Shown: positions 1-11,690, numbered from the stretch's first letter. The stretch is DNA of 64,000 bases from Pseudisothecium myosuroides (GCA_951799445.1 OX637294.1:20857452-20921451), one strand, 5' to 3'. Program-made: numbers and translations. Notes: generated by a model from the sequence alone, not told the origin.

Positions 1-1740
1 AACTGACAAAGTCAAGGTGGGTACTAAGGTAGACAAGCCTATGACCACCCTGATTTGCAATCTGAATATCTTGGGTCCAATTCCAAGAGGAGCACATATT
101 TTTCAGAGGTGTGCGCTTGTTTCACGAATCAAACCCAAGTGGAATTACAATTTTACGATCCAAACTGTAATTTCTGTGAATTTTTGAAGTAATCAGCTTG
201 AAATTACAAAACCGCTTGTAGACTAGAGTCATAAACGCCCTATCAACAGCCCATAACCGTCCTTCTATGTATCTATTAGCACTTAAGAATCCACCAATCA
301 AGGGCTAACACGTTACCACACATTGACATTAAAGCCAAAATCTTGTCAGATTTTGTCAGAATCTTAAATGGTTTAGGATATTTTCTGGACAGATTTGGGT
401 GGAGTAGTAAACGCAATTGGGGCCAAACAATAGAGCACGGAATTGGAAAGCAGACGATAAAGAGATGATTTACCTTACAACCAAAATCGCACCTTGCCTA
501 AAACCACCATCATCACTCTCTGTACATTTCCAAAATCAATATGTATGCATGTTGAAGAAACAAGTGCAGAACATCTACCCAAAAAAATTTGACCCTTTAT
601 AACTTTTGCCTATGGTGTGCAAAATTGGCACATTCTTTTCCACATTGGAACCGACCTCCATTCACTTGTCAACAAGAAAAATATTGAAATTTGATCCATT
701 TAATGAGAGTAACTAGGCATAGTAGCAAAAAGTGGTGGTTTGGGGGGTACCCACCTTGGAAGATGGACCCCCAATCATCCCAAGCAGTGAGATATGGAGT
801 GATGTTTTCTATAAAAACTGGGGAATAGCATTATTGCAAAAGGGCAGCTTGATGCCGAGTTTGAGGAGAATGCTGATGTGCAAAACATGGTTCAGGTGCC
901 AAATATCTTAATTCTTGTCATGAAATTCTTCCTTCTTTTATGGATTGCAATCCTTACTAGCTACATAGGCCTTGCTGTTGATGGCAAACTAAGCCAGTGA
1001 GCATCAAGTTATAGATAAGGAATACTTGAACAATCCTTGATGCCTTGTTTGTTGGTCCAACGTTCCAATGAAATCTGAGCCCTGAAATTAGAGAAGTCTA
1101 GCAAAAAATATCATTTGACTCTGATCCCATCAGTTTGTCAAAATATCCCTTGGGATGACAGCCTCACCACCAGGCCTATCACTAAGGTGGGTACACCCAA
1201 AACCGCCACTTTTTGCTACTGATCCTAGTTACTATTATTAGACTGGTCAGATTTTCATATGTTCTTGTTGGTAAGTGAAAGGAGGTTCTGACGCACCAGA
1301 AAATGTGGCATTTGGATATTGTATGCAAAAGTTATTAAGGAATGAAGTTTGATTCTAAAATGGTTTCTTCCACATAGGTACAGAATTGATTTTGAAGATG
1401 TAGCCAGAGTAAAGATGGCGGTTTAAGGTCAGTGGCACATTTGGGCGTACCTACCTTACCCTGATTAGCAATGTGAATATCTTGGGTCCAACTCCAAGTT
1501 GGCAACTCTAGAAGGGACACATATTTTCCAGAGGTGTGCACTTGTTTCACCAATCAAACTTAAGTGGAATTGTTATTTTTCAATTAAAATTGTAATTTTT
1601 ATGAATTTTTGAAGTGGTCTACCTTGAAATTACAAAACCGCTCATAGATTGGGGTATTAAACGTCTTGTAAATAGCCTATAATCACCTTTCCATGCATGT
1701 AATGGTATTTAAGTATTTACTGTTAAAGGACTGACACGTT
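1..1740. repeat. Nested repeat mosaic, family R1
   Basis: No gene seen. Positions about 45-300 reappear in direct orientation at about 1460-1720. Positions about 470-757 reappear inverted at about 1184-1440, the inner ends being a shared stretch around CCACTTTTTGCTACT (inverted at 717-757, forward at 1184-1226). More divergent copies of the same sequence lie at about 8436-9015 and 10745-11240. No coding capacity is visible and no family name is recognised. It may be the remains of a larger element cut up by rearrangement. Confidence 0.6.
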
Positions 1741-1758
1741 AACCCTTGTGGACATTAA

Positions 1759-2336
1759 CTCCTAAAGGACGAAGGCATTTTCGGGCTCCAAAACCACTGA
1801 AAACTGCCATTTCTACTGCGATCACTCCCTAAACCAAAAAAAAACTTCTTTTTAGAATCTAACCGTAGGATCTTGTAGTTCAATTGTCTCAGATCGTGTG
1901 GTAAAAATTTCATGAAGTTTGACTGTATGGATTGGAAGATAATAGCATTTGAAGTTGGAAAAAGAAGTTTTTTTGAAGAAAATACTTAGATTGCCCGAAA
2001 AACAAGATTGCTCATAACTTTCTCATTCTGAGTCCAAATAGAATGAATCAAAGATTCAAATATAAACAAAAACATGATTTGTTAGAAAAAAATTAAAAAT
2101 TAAAAAAATTCATTTTTTTCTGGTTTTTTTTTTCTGCCCACCGAACAACTTTTTTGGCTTAGGGTGGCATAACTTTTGCTCCCGGGCACTGATTGGAAAA
2201 AAAATTATATTTTTAGAAAGCTACTAACATTCCCTATCTTCAAAAAAAGTTTCAAAAAATCAGGTCAAACTTTGAGGTCACACGAGCTTGCCCGAAATCC
2301 CGAAAGTCCCCCGAGAAGACTTTGGTCCTCAAGGGG
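1759..2336. mobile_element. TTAA-flanked piggyBac-like non-autonomous element
   Basis: The left end begins CTCCTAAAGGACGAAGG directly after TTAA (1755-1758). The right end is the inverted counterpart, ending TTTGGTCCTCAAGGGG, followed by ATAA (2337-2340), one base off the left target copy. No transposase is visible. The interior shares stretches with other members of this family in the window (9682-10628, 53779-54600). The TTAA target and CCCT-type ends are known for piggyBac elements; membership is inferred. Confidence 0.6.
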
Positions 2337-2805
2337 ATAATGCAATGATTTTATTAGAAAATGAACAGATTTGGATGTTTTGGGGGGTAGGATTGGGGTC
2401 AAAACTAGGATGATTGAATTAGGTAGGTGGTGGAAATGAGCTGGTCCACCTTAAATTTGGAGGACACCCTTGCCCTTCCCCCATGAAATCCTGACGACAA
2501 AATTGCAGCCTTCAAAATGACATTTTAGCCTAGACTTTGTCTTTGGGGGGTAAAAGACATCAAAAAAATTTGTTCTTCCCATTTTTTACTAAACAAAAAT
2601 AAGTAAATTGACATGTATAATGTATGACTTGAATAGAAGTGATGCACAATCCAATACTTTGATTCAATGTGCAGTCATAGCCTCTGAGATGCAGACCGCC
2701 CTTCTAATACATAATGCCTCCCAAGTATACCAAGGGTATGGAGGAGCAAGGCATCAAATAAAAATCTCACAATTTTACAAAAGATGACGACTTGGCCTAT
2801 GCTCA
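2337..2805. other. Unassigned AT-rich intergenic DNA
   Basis: Nothing gene-like, and no RNA motif was seen. No clear repeat partner was noticed by eye. Confidence 0.5.
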
Positions 2806-2808
2806 TTT

Positions 2809-3030
2809 CACTACAAGAGAAAGTGATGTTTTAAGTGATCTTTTAAGTTTAGTCCTAGACAAAAGATTATAAATAACGACCTTTAAGGAGATTTTTAGCA
2901 AAATTTTAATTAAAACATATGTATTTTAAGTAAAATTTTGCTAAAAATCTCCTTAAAGGTCGTTATTTATAATCTTTTGTCTAGGACTAAACTTAAAAGC
3001 TCACTTAAAACATCACTTTCTCTTGTAGTG
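2809..3030. mobile_element. CACTA-like foldback MITE
   Basis: The element begins CACTACAAGAGAAAGTG and ends with the inverse, CACTTTCTCTTGTAGTG. It is flanked by a 3-bp direct repeat TTT (2806-2808 and 3031-3033), as expected for CACTA elements. The two arms, about 100 bp each, are near-perfect reverse complements, so the whole element would fold into one hairpin. No coding capacity. A related copy is at 9019-9239. Confidence 0.85.
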
Positions 3031-3033
3031 TTT

Positions 3034-4071
3034 ATTGATTTATTGTTTGTTTTTTCTTTCGGTATTAGGATGGATGGACAACATGATATGGAGGCATGAG
3101 AAGCATGGATGATGGGTTCCCAAATTTAGGTGCATATCATCAATGAATGATACTAGATTGTCAGCTCAATGAAGTCAAAAACATGGAATCAAGGGAAAGT
3201 TTTGAATTTGGAACTATGAAAAGTGGAAGTATGCCCACTATCTAAGACATGTTCTATTGGGAGGGGGGGGTCTACGCTTCCTAGAGGACATCTTTGAGAA
3301 AAATTCAAATGTCTAAGGATTTTGCAAAATGCCTAGGAAGAGCCAAATGCACATCAAATTTAAGGCTTGTTGACCATTTCTACTTAAAACAAATGAAAAG
3401 TTTCAGAACCTGCAATTGAATAGTCATGGACTCATGGTAACTTACAACATTATTAGCGAATGTTACATCATGGTTAGCAAAACTCTTGACCCAAGTGACT
3501 ATTTTCTAGTCACTGGCCCTCTTTTTTGAGCTTTTTGTTCTCAAATTTTGAGTTTTTACAGAATAAAAAATATTCCTAAATTAGAAACTGCATTATAAAT
3601 CCAATGGTGGTAGTTTCATCAAATTCCAAGTTAAACTTCACCTTGTGTAAATTTTCAAAGTTAAATGTTGTAATATAGTTCACAATTTATATTTTGGGGT
3701 TTGATTTGGGCATGGATCAAAAAGTCAGCCAACCAATATTGTGATTCTTGCCCACCTTAAAAAGGTTAGATCAACCTCAAAAAGGGTAGATCCAAGGAGT
3801 TCAAGGAGAAGAAAGTGCCCTATTCTTTTACCCTTACAAACACTACTCATTTCAATGACCAGTCACCGTTCATTGCAAGCTCCATCATGAATTGAAAAAT
3901 CCTTGGAATGTAGTGAAGTTTAGCATATTCATTTTCAATTTTCTTGTCTTATATTGAGCACAAAAAAGTAATCATTTCAAAATATTCTCACAATGATATG
4001 TTCCTTCAAAGTGCACTGCCCTATATTTCCATTGACCCAAATAAAACTTCAAACTTAAATATTTCCTAAAC
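3034..4071. other. Unassigned AT-rich intergenic DNA
   Basis: No gene or RNA seen. A run of eight G lies near 3261-3268. There is no recognisable repeat structure. Confidence 0.5.
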
Positions 4072-4074
4072 AAT

Positions 4075-4316
4075 AGAGTTATTCGTAAAGTACCCAAAAC
4101 CGGGGTTTAAATTCCGCAGTTTTGTGAAAAAGCAGGTTTTGGGCAAAAAGTTAATATGAAAGTGGGTATCAAACTTTCTTTCGCACCCAAATCGACCAAA
4201 AGAAGTTTCGTCCGGACTTTGCCTGCGAAGTCATGGTCGCCTGCGGGGTCATCCGTCGGAGGAAATTTGTCGGAAAAAGTCCCTTCCAAACTGGAGGGGA
4301 CTTTACGAATAACTCT
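4075..4316. mobile_element. Short TIR element (MITE) with AAT target repeat
   Basis: Perfect 17-bp terminal inverted repeats AGAGTTATTCGTAAAGT / ACTTTACGAATAACTCT bound 242 bp, flanked by the direct repeat AAT (4072-4074 and 4317-4319). The interior is GC-richer than its surroundings. Overlapping open frames on both strands are read as by-products of this composition. A 3-bp target repeat would suit PIF/Harbinger- or CACTA-type movement; the superfamily is not resolved. Confidence 0.7.
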
Positions 4317-4319
4317 AAT

Positions 4320-6179
4320 GCGGTCAAATAATCTAATTTTTTTTGAGGTGCTCACTCTCAATGTCAACTTTAGAATCCTATGGTTACATTCTATCTGATC
4401 TCAAGAAAAAATGAGAAAAAAAATTGTTCAAGTTTTTGGCAGTTTGGGCCTATTTTGAAAGTACACCTGCCTCTTGGGACATTAGGATTAACATAAACAT
4501 TTTCATTTTTTGCCTTAAGGGAGAGTTTTAGCAAGGTGCCCAATGGTTCAAAAGTTAAAAAATTAGGTAGGCAAATGAAAATGAAACACATTAAAAGCAA
4601 TAGTGGCATGGTAGCCCATCATTCATAAGGATTCATTTCTTATGTCTAATAGAATCATAAGGTGTAGATATACAAGTATTAGCATTCTAAAATTGGCCTT
4701 AGTTCTTTCACCTTGATCTTTTGACCATAGTTACTTTTCTTCTATTTTAAAATAAAGGAATCAATGAAAGTCTTAAAGTATAGAACGTGTTGGATTTTTT
4801 TACTACTAACAATTGGAATATATTGGCAATTGATAATACACTTTGGTAATCAAAACTAAATGACAGGTAGTTATTTTTTTGAAAAAATCCAATAACATAT
4901 GAAAATTAATAAATAGCTAAAAACATTGGCTAAAATAAACAAAATTATAGTGTAAATTTAGTTTTTCATAAAATCAATGCAAAAATTGATGTTGGCTTCT
5001 AAAGTTTTTTTTGCCACCTAAAATAAGTGTTGTGTATTGAGAAGAACAATGATTATTTTGCGTATAAGGTTAAAAAAGAGTGAGACTTTACCTTGTTTCC
5101 TAAATTCCAAATCTGATTTCCTACTTAAAGCGCCGCATCTATATTGTCCCTTTGAAATATTTTTCTAAATCAAATCCAAACGCATTGACTTATTAGACTC
5201 TCATTTTGGGGTCATGAACACTTTGCAAGGCAAAAAGAAAAATTGATAAGATCTAAAAAATCAATTTTAGGTAGCAACTCAATTTAACCTTTGAAGGATT
5301 AGGTGTTCACATTTTGAACAACAAATGAACACAAATATATCCCAAGTACACAAAATGCATTTTTCATCCATCATACTTTTTTGTAGATTCTTATATTAGT
5401 TCTTTAACATTTTTTGAATTATACTAATAATTTTATGAAGGTCAATGTAATTTTTGGTAATTTTTAGTTTTTTGATGAAACAAACTATGGTAAAAAAATT
5501 GGATTTTTTTGATGATTTATGTGCATCATTTACTCTAGTATTCATATAAAAAATTGAACCTAAAAATGCATCATATGGTTGTAAAATATAAATTAAACAC
5601 TTTGTCGATTTCAACAAATATTTTAAATGTGAGGGCATCAAGATGTAACCATGGTCTATATTTCGACCTATACTCTCTCTACAATGGCTAATGCAATACC
5701 ATGCTCTCAATTCAAAAAAAATTCAAATATTGTGAGAACCAACATCACTTACATGTTTGTCAAATTGTTGATATTTAATATTCTATAAAAGCCAATTTCC
5801 TTCAATTTTTGTGTACAATAACCTGAAATAATGTATACCAACATGCCAAGGCACAAATTTTTTTTTGAGTTATAGGAAAAAAATGACAAAAGCCATAAAG
5901 TAGTTCCAAATCACGGTGAACAAAACCAAGTTTTAGACATGGCTAACTTTGAAATTAATTTTTCTTCAAATTACAACTAATTTTTTCTTCAAACTTCCAT
6001 AGTAGCGTGTAGCATGTTGCATACTACAACTTTTGTACATCCACTTTTGGACTTTGTCCATTGATGCTTATAGTATAGTTGTTTGAATGAAAACATTTCA
6101 AATTTGTACTTAGTTTTGTTAGTCACTATATGTAATTTTCATTGATCTTTAGGCAACTCATTTTTTTTTAAATCAATTT
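4320..6179. other. Unassigned AT-rich intergenic DNA
   Basis: No gene, RNA or clear repeat boundary found. A possible left end of a TTAA-type element (TTAACCTTTGAAGG) sits near 5285, but no right partner could be assigned with confidence. Confidence 0.45.
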
Positions 6180-6860
6180 TTTAAGAAATAAAAATTTGAA
6201 ATTGGTTTAGATTTGTATATACGTCAAAAGCTTTGAATTATTCCGGTTTGATTAATGGGATGAAAGTTATGAGAAATTTTAGTTTGCAGGTAGTTATAGA
6301 ATCTCTATTCTAAAATAAACTTTGAAGTCCTTTATTTATCTCAATTTTAAATGTTTTTGAAAAAAGCAAAAACATTGGGTATAGATTATTTATTACAACA
6401 TTACAACCGGTGGAATTGGCATTTTTTGATTCTATAACTAAATTCATAACAATTTAGTGTTTTGAATCAATATCTACTTCTTTCTACTTACTATTTTTTT
6501 CCTATATGTTGTACAATTCCAAATGATCTAAAAAATTTCAAGCATGTAAACAACTTGCCTTAAAAATGAATCCAAACCACCATTTTAGACATTTTTTCAT
6601 ACAAATGTGACCTTGCAAAGTGCAACTACCCATTTTTTTGCAGGCCAAAAAAAGATATTTGTCAATTCAAACGCTAGTATCTTGCAATCTACATGGTGGA
6701 AATTTTTGAAATGTTTTCCACATCTTTTCAAACAAGCATAATACAATATCCTATATTTACATGTGTCCAAAAATGTTTTTTTTCTAAATTTGGTACTTGT
6801 ACTAAAACTGGCAGTTTTGGAGCGTTTTTGGTGAAAATATAGTCAAAAACCTTGAGGGGA
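6180..6860 (-). repeat. Inverted copy of the 9682-10628 element
   Basis: Read on the minus strand, this segment matches much of 9682-10310, including the stretch around CTATAACTAAATTCATAAC and the blocks around it. The right edge ends CTTGAGGGGATAA, resembling the TIR plus target of the TTAA family. The left boundary is not clear. No coding sequence. Confidence 0.6.
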
Positions 6861-7018
6861 TAAATGATTACATAACTTACAACATGGTCTTTACGTACAA
6901 ATATTTCATTAGAAAAATAATATGGAAATTAATCTTTTCTAACATAACAATGTTACAATATAAGTTGAAATAATAATCCTTTCCCTGAATTCTTGAAAGA
7001 ACACATTTTTCTTTCTTG

Positions 7019-7083
7019 AATACATAACATTCAGTAGCCTTCAGAGAGTCTGCCTTTTCCTTTCTGAAGCTGTCATCCATCAA
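7019..7083. other. Conserved ~60-bp hairpin-forming block, copy 1
   Basis: This block closely matches 62229-62292, although the flanks do not match. The core CTTCAGAGAG ... CTTTCTGAAG can pair as a stem of about 10 bp. On the minus strand it reads as an open peptide containing SLKATECY, also present in copy 2, but most differences between the copies change amino acids. It could be a captured exon fragment, a small RNA or a transposon piece; undecided. Confidence 0.4.
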
Positions 7084-7586
7084 TCATCCATTTTTGTGAA
7101 ATAAAAGGTAGGAGGTAGGAGTGGAAGCCCACTTGAAGTGCAAAGAAGGTCGAATCATGATTCTGACTCATACACAATAAAACTTAGTTAAGAATTGGGA
7201 ATCAAAGTAGTATTAAGTTAAGTGATTAAATGTAATTACTATTCAAACCTAGAAAATTTGTCATATTGAATCCCAAGCTACAATCGGTCAGTGGTGGCAA
7301 AGAAGCTAATAAGTTAGTACTGTAATGCTAGTAGTTGGCGATTTGATTAACAATGCTTTAATGTTCCTGGCTCACTGCCTATGTGCCTCACTCTTGTCAA
7401 GAACTGCCTAGTTTTCCATGTTCAATCAAGATGTGAGTCGTAAGTTAGTACTTCAACTTTTGTATTGGTACTGACATATCATTTTACTATTTTTCCTACT
7501 ATGCCGGCAGCTTGCGACCGACTAACTCTTCTTCCAATTTTCTAACAAACCTCCCACTTACATTTGTAGTTACCGATTTTCAGTAG
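7084..7586. other. Unassigned intergenic DNA
   Basis: No gene or repeat recognised. The base composition is less AT-extreme than in neighbouring segments. Confidence 0.4.
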
Positions 7587-7633
7587 AATATACCACATCA
7601 TCTCATCCGCCCGATGAGATGATGTGGTATATT
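7587..7633. repeat. Perfect 21-bp inverted repeat (hairpin)
   Basis: Arms 7587-7607 and 7613-7633 are exact reverse complements, separated by a 5-base loop CGCCC. The arm core is CCACATCATCTCATC. No T-run follows directly. It could be a miniature foldback or a footprint; function unknown. Confidence 0.8.
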
Positions 7634-7863
7634 TTGCATCATTCCATCTAGCTGCAGGCAATGTTAACACAGACTAATAAATGTTATGCACGTGAAAAGC
7701 GATTTCAATATTTGTGATTTCAGTATTTGTAGATTTCAGTATTTGTGATAGCTTCTAAATCTAGATTTCATAAAAAATAGTCATATATTATAATTTGTTT
7801 TATTGTAAGGATCCTTTTTCAAGAATGCAAAAGCTATCCCTACTAAGATAAGGCACGTAAAAG

Positions 7864-8427
7864 CTCGGGGGGGTCACTTAGAGTGTCCATTAGAAAACAC
7901 GTGCGAACAAAACTTTGGACCCCCTATATTATATCCTAAAATTTAAATAAAATGAAATAAAAAAAATATGACTAGATTTTCCTACTTCAAAAATTTATGT
8001 TTTGAATTATTGATATTTTTATTTGTTAATGATAATTAGTTACAAATTTTTGAAGTAATTAGATACACTGTACAACTGAAAAATAACTTTCATACCCCTA
8101 TATTATATCCTAAAAAATTTTCTAAAAAATGAGCAAAAAATTCCTAAAAATAGTTCTCTATTGAAAGTTCATTTTGAGTTGAGTATTGATGCAATGGTCA
8201 TCTAAATGTGATCTCTATAAATATTTGAGTTGAAAAACATGCCATTTTAGGCCATTTTCAACCTCTTGTACAAATCATTTCAACTATTATTTTAGTTTGA
8301 AATTTTGGCAATAGAAACCTATAGTCATTATTAAGCAACCCTCAAAATTTTAAGTTAAAATTATAGTTCATTAGAAACCACTTGTTTGCACGTGGTTTGT
8401 AGTAAAATACTAAGTGCCCCCCCCGAG
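7864..8427. mobile_element. G-run TIR element with 8-bp target duplication
   Basis: Begins CTCGGGGGGGTCACTTAG and ends with the inverse, CTAAGTGCCCCCCCCGAG. It is flanked by the 8-bp direct repeat CGTAAAAG (7856-7863 and 8428-8435). The interior (564 bp) is AT-rich and non-coding. An 8-bp duplication suits hAT or Mutator-like movement. The terminal G-run followed by CACT resembles the ends of the 39230-40348 element. Confidence 0.75.
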
Positions 8428-8435
8428 CGTAAAAG

Positions 8436-9015
8436 CACCATTTTTTGTTATCAACTCGTAGTTAGTATTATTAGACGTATCAAATATTTCTATTTTTTGG
8501 GGTGAACTAAAAGACGGTTCCAAAGTACCAAAAAAAATTTCATTTGGGTATTCCATGCTAAAGTTATAGGGGGTCTAAATTTTTTTGAGCAAATATTCTA
8601 AAAAAATTCTTTAGCAGAGATAAATATTGATTTATTGGATGTACAACTAGTGAAGATGGTGCTTTTGGGTCAATGGCACAATTGGATATCCTTAACTTAT
8701 ATTACATTGATAAACAATGTTATGAACTTCCTAAATTGCCTAAAAGTTTCAAAATTTAAGTAGTCCAGCCTACAACAAGCAGAACGACTTGTTTGCCACT
8801 TTGCCTTGTTTGTTGCCTTTCTAGAATTCTCTAATTTTTTTAATTTTTTCGACTCAAAGACAAATGTAAGAAATGAGGTGAGCAATTGAATTTTTTTTGG
8901 ACAAGGTATAAATTTCTTCTGAATTTTTGAAGTGCTTGCCTAGTTAGCCAAAAAGAATATCCAAACTACACCAAAACCAACAAAATGTGTAACCATAATG
9001 GTCATCTTACTCACC
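8436..9015. repeat. Divergent R1 repeat copy
   Basis: Similar in order and content to 1200-1440: a poly-T-rich CACCATTTTTTGTTATC start, an ATTATTAGAC block, a GGTTCCAAAG block and a TATTCCATGCTAAAGTTAT block. It is interrupted on its left by the 7864-8427 element. No gene. Confidence 0.55.
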
Positions 9016-9018
9016 TAA

Positions 9019-9239
9019 CACTACAAGAGAAAGGGTTGTTCTAAGTAAGTTTCTAAGTATTATCTTAGACATAAGATTATAAGTAATGATCTTTAAAGAG
9101 ATTTTCAATAAAAATATTGCTAAAAATACATGTTTTTAGTAAAATTTTAGTAAAATTCTCCTAAAAGGTCATTACTTATAATCTTATGTCTAGGACTATA
9201 ATTAAAAATTCACTTAAAACATCCCTTTTTCTTGTAGTA
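9019..9239. mobile_element. CACTA-like foldback MITE, second copy
   Basis: Begins CACTACAAGAGAAAGGG and ends CCCTTTTTCTTGTAGTA, where the last base differs from the expected G. It is flanked by direct TAA (9016-9018 and 9240-9242). The arms contain the same internal blocks as 2809-3030 (for example ATAATCTTATGTCTAGGACT) and pair over most of their length. Confidence 0.8.
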
Positions 9240-9242
9240 TAA

Positions 9243-9677
9243 AACAATCACAATGTTACCTAACATGGCCACAACATGAAGGCCTAAAAAAGTCACTTCC
9301 TACGATGAATTTAGATTCAAAAGGTGGAAGTCCGTATTGCAATCACTAATTATGTACTCTATCACCATCATCCAAGACATTGACTATAGCCACAAATCCA
9401 ATCTAATATATTCCAAATTTCATTTACACTAGTGTGCCTCTATTGTTGCTACAATATAATAAAATAAAAATAAAAATATATTTTTTTAATTTTTAATTCA
9501 CAAAAAATTTAATAAGTGCGAGTATCTTCTTTGCTATGAGTTGGAACGCCATAAAACAAAGTTCATACACCCTCCTTGTTGAGGACTTTCCAACAATACC
9601 AAGAATACAACCAGGTAAAGGATGGTTTTGGAGATCTCATCATAAGAAATAAAACAAAACAAAACAAACAGACTCAT
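9243..9677. other. Unassigned AT-rich intergenic DNA
   Basis: No gene. A short block near 9530-9570 (CATAAAACAAAGTTCATAC) resembles the repeat units at 12570-13430. Confidence 0.4.
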
Positions 9678-9681
9678 TTAA

Positions 9682-10327
9682 CCCCTAAAGTTCTTAGACT
9701 ATATTTTCACCAAAAACGCTCTAAAACTGCCATTTCTAATTCAAGTACCAAATTTTAGGAAAAAAAACCTTTTTGGACACATGTAATCATAGAATTTTAT
9801 AGTATTCTAGTTTTAGAAGATGTGGAAAAACTTTCAGAATTTTCCACCGTGCGGATTGGAAGATATTAGGGTTTGAATTGGCACTAATCCATTTTTTCTC
9901 CCTGTGAAAAACAGGGCAGCTTCACTTCATAGGGTCACATTTGCATGAAAAAATGTCCATAATGGCAGTGCTTTTTTGAATTCTTTCTCCTAAACAACTT
10001 GGCTACATGCTTAAGAATTTTCAAATCATTTGGATTTATACAACATATAGGAAAAAAATAGTAAGTAGAAAGAAGTAGATAATGATTCAAAACACTAAAT
10101 TGTTATGAATTTAGTTATAGAATCAAAAAATGCCAATTCCACTAGTTTTAATGTTGTAATACATAATCTATACCCAATGTTTTTGCTTTTTTTCAAAAAC
10201 ATTTAAAATTGAGATAAATAAAGGACTTCAAAGTTTATTTTAAAGTAGAAAATCCATAACTACCCACAAACTAAAACTCCTTTTAACTTTTGACTCATTG
10301 ATCGAAATGGAATGATTCGAAGCTTTC

Positions 10328-10373
<46 letters not shown>

Positions 10374-10628
10374 AAAATCCAATTTCAATTTTTTTCTAAA
10401 AGAAGTTCTTTTTTATTTACCCGGATTGCCCGAGTTGAGAAACAACTACATATCATGCAATAACTTTTGACTCATATTTTCAAATGTCATGAAATTTAGT
10501 GCATATGAAAGATAATCCTTGTCCCCACCTTTTATAAAATATTCAGCCTAAAATACGCAAATTTCTAGTCACAAGTACCTGCTCAAAATTGAGACGTTGC
10601 TAAAAATAGCAAACTGGTGCTTTAGGGA
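9682..10628. mobile_element. TTAA-type piggyBac-like element
   Basis: Starts CCCCTAAAGTTCTTAG after TTAA (9678-9681) and ends GGTGCTTTAGGGA followed by TTAT (10629-10632), one mismatch to the target. The interior shares long stretches with 6180-6860 in inverted orientation and includes an AT microsatellite. No transposase frame. Confidence 0.55.
10329..10370. repeat. (AT)n microsatellite
   Basis: About 20 uninterrupted AT dinucleotides inside the 9682-10628 element. Confidence 0.95.
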
Positions 10629-10744
10629 TTATGGTATACATATATATTGAAAAAAGTTTCTCATGGGTTGATGCTAAACTTTGATGGTTCATTCCCTATA
10701 TGTTTGTGATAAATCCTTTGCTTGTTATAAGTTGGTTTATCTTA

Positions 10745-11240
10745 AGTTGGGTAACCCCAAACCACCACTTTTTGCTTTAGGACTTAGTTTTTATTATTAG
10801 GCTCTTCAAATTTTCATATTTTAGTCTTGTTGGCAAGTGAAAGGAGGTTCCAACACACAAAAAAACAAACCATTTCACTAGAAGAAACCCACGTTGGTCT
10901 AAACAAAAAATGTGGGCTGAAATTTGTTGAGAACCATGTTTCCGACGCAAAATTCTGGGATTCTAGCGTTAGAAACATGGTTCTCAACAAATTTCAGCCC
11001 ATATTTTTTGTTTAGACCAACGCGGATTTCTTCTACTGTTTGGATATTGTATGCAAAAGCTATTATGGGTCAAAATCTTTCTTGGTAGATTTCTACAATC
11101 GTTTCTTCCACATAGGTACATATTGATTTTGGAGATGTTGCTAGAATGATAATGGCGGCATGTTTTGCTAAGGTGCCATTTGTGGTGTAATAACCACCTC
11201 AATACAATGTTTTATTAAGCAATTTAATGCCCAATTGCCT
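10745..11240. repeat. R1 repeat copy interrupted by a MITE
   Basis: Parallels 1190-1480: AACCCCAAACCACCACTTTT, the AAGTGAAAGGAGGTTC block, GGATATTGTATGCAAAAG, and TTTCTTCCACATAGGTACA. The MITE at 10876-11038 splits it exactly where the 1190-1480 copy is continuous. Confidence 0.7.
10876..11038. mobile_element. CACTAGAAG foldback MITE
   Basis: Left end CACTAGAAGAAACCCACG, right end GCGGATTTCTTCTACTG. The arms pair over about 65 bp, including GGTCTAAACAAAAAAT and GAAATTTGTTGAGAACCATG. The target repeat is TTT (10873-10875 and 11039-11041). The R1 copy near 1311-1330 provides the uninterrupted target. A piece of a relative lies at 62839-62922. Confidence 0.8.
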
Positions 11241-11659
11241 TAAAAAAATTAGGCAACTTCAAGCCTATCAAAAAAATAATGGAAAAATGTGCTTTAAAAT
11301 TCCAAATTGTAATCATGGCCTTGCACACCTCTACCACAATGTTTCCAAAACCTCATTTCATTTGTCGTGTAGAGTCAACACATACAAAAATTGTATACTC
11401 AAATTTGCGGCAATATACGGCAAACTCATGCAGTGTATTTGGTTGGGGATCATCAATTATGATCGAGTGGAGTGGGTCTCAGCGTGCAAGAAGCAGCTCG
11501 ATTGCCATAAGAAATGGGAGTTAGCGAGGAGTAACTTTGATCGGAGATGGACTCATAGTCATAGTGAAGTGTTTGTTATTATGGTCAAGGGCTCCCCACA
11601 GTGGATGCTATCCGGCCCCCGGACCGGTTTTGTTTTCCAATCGCCGCAGGCGTAGAGTG

Positions 11660-11690
11660 CCTTGGCGGGGCGGTCCCCGCCCCGCCAAGG
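11660..11690. repeat. Perfect 14-bp GC-rich hairpin
   Basis: CCTTGGCGGGGCGG (11660-11673), loop TCC, then the exact reverse complement (11677-11690). This is an extreme GC island in an AT-rich region. A CTTTTG follows a few bases downstream. The purpose is unknown. Confidence 0.85.

Noticed and set aside
10329..10370. Long AT tract as possible scaffold/matrix or origin signal
   Set aside because: Simple microsatellite; nothing around it supports a function.
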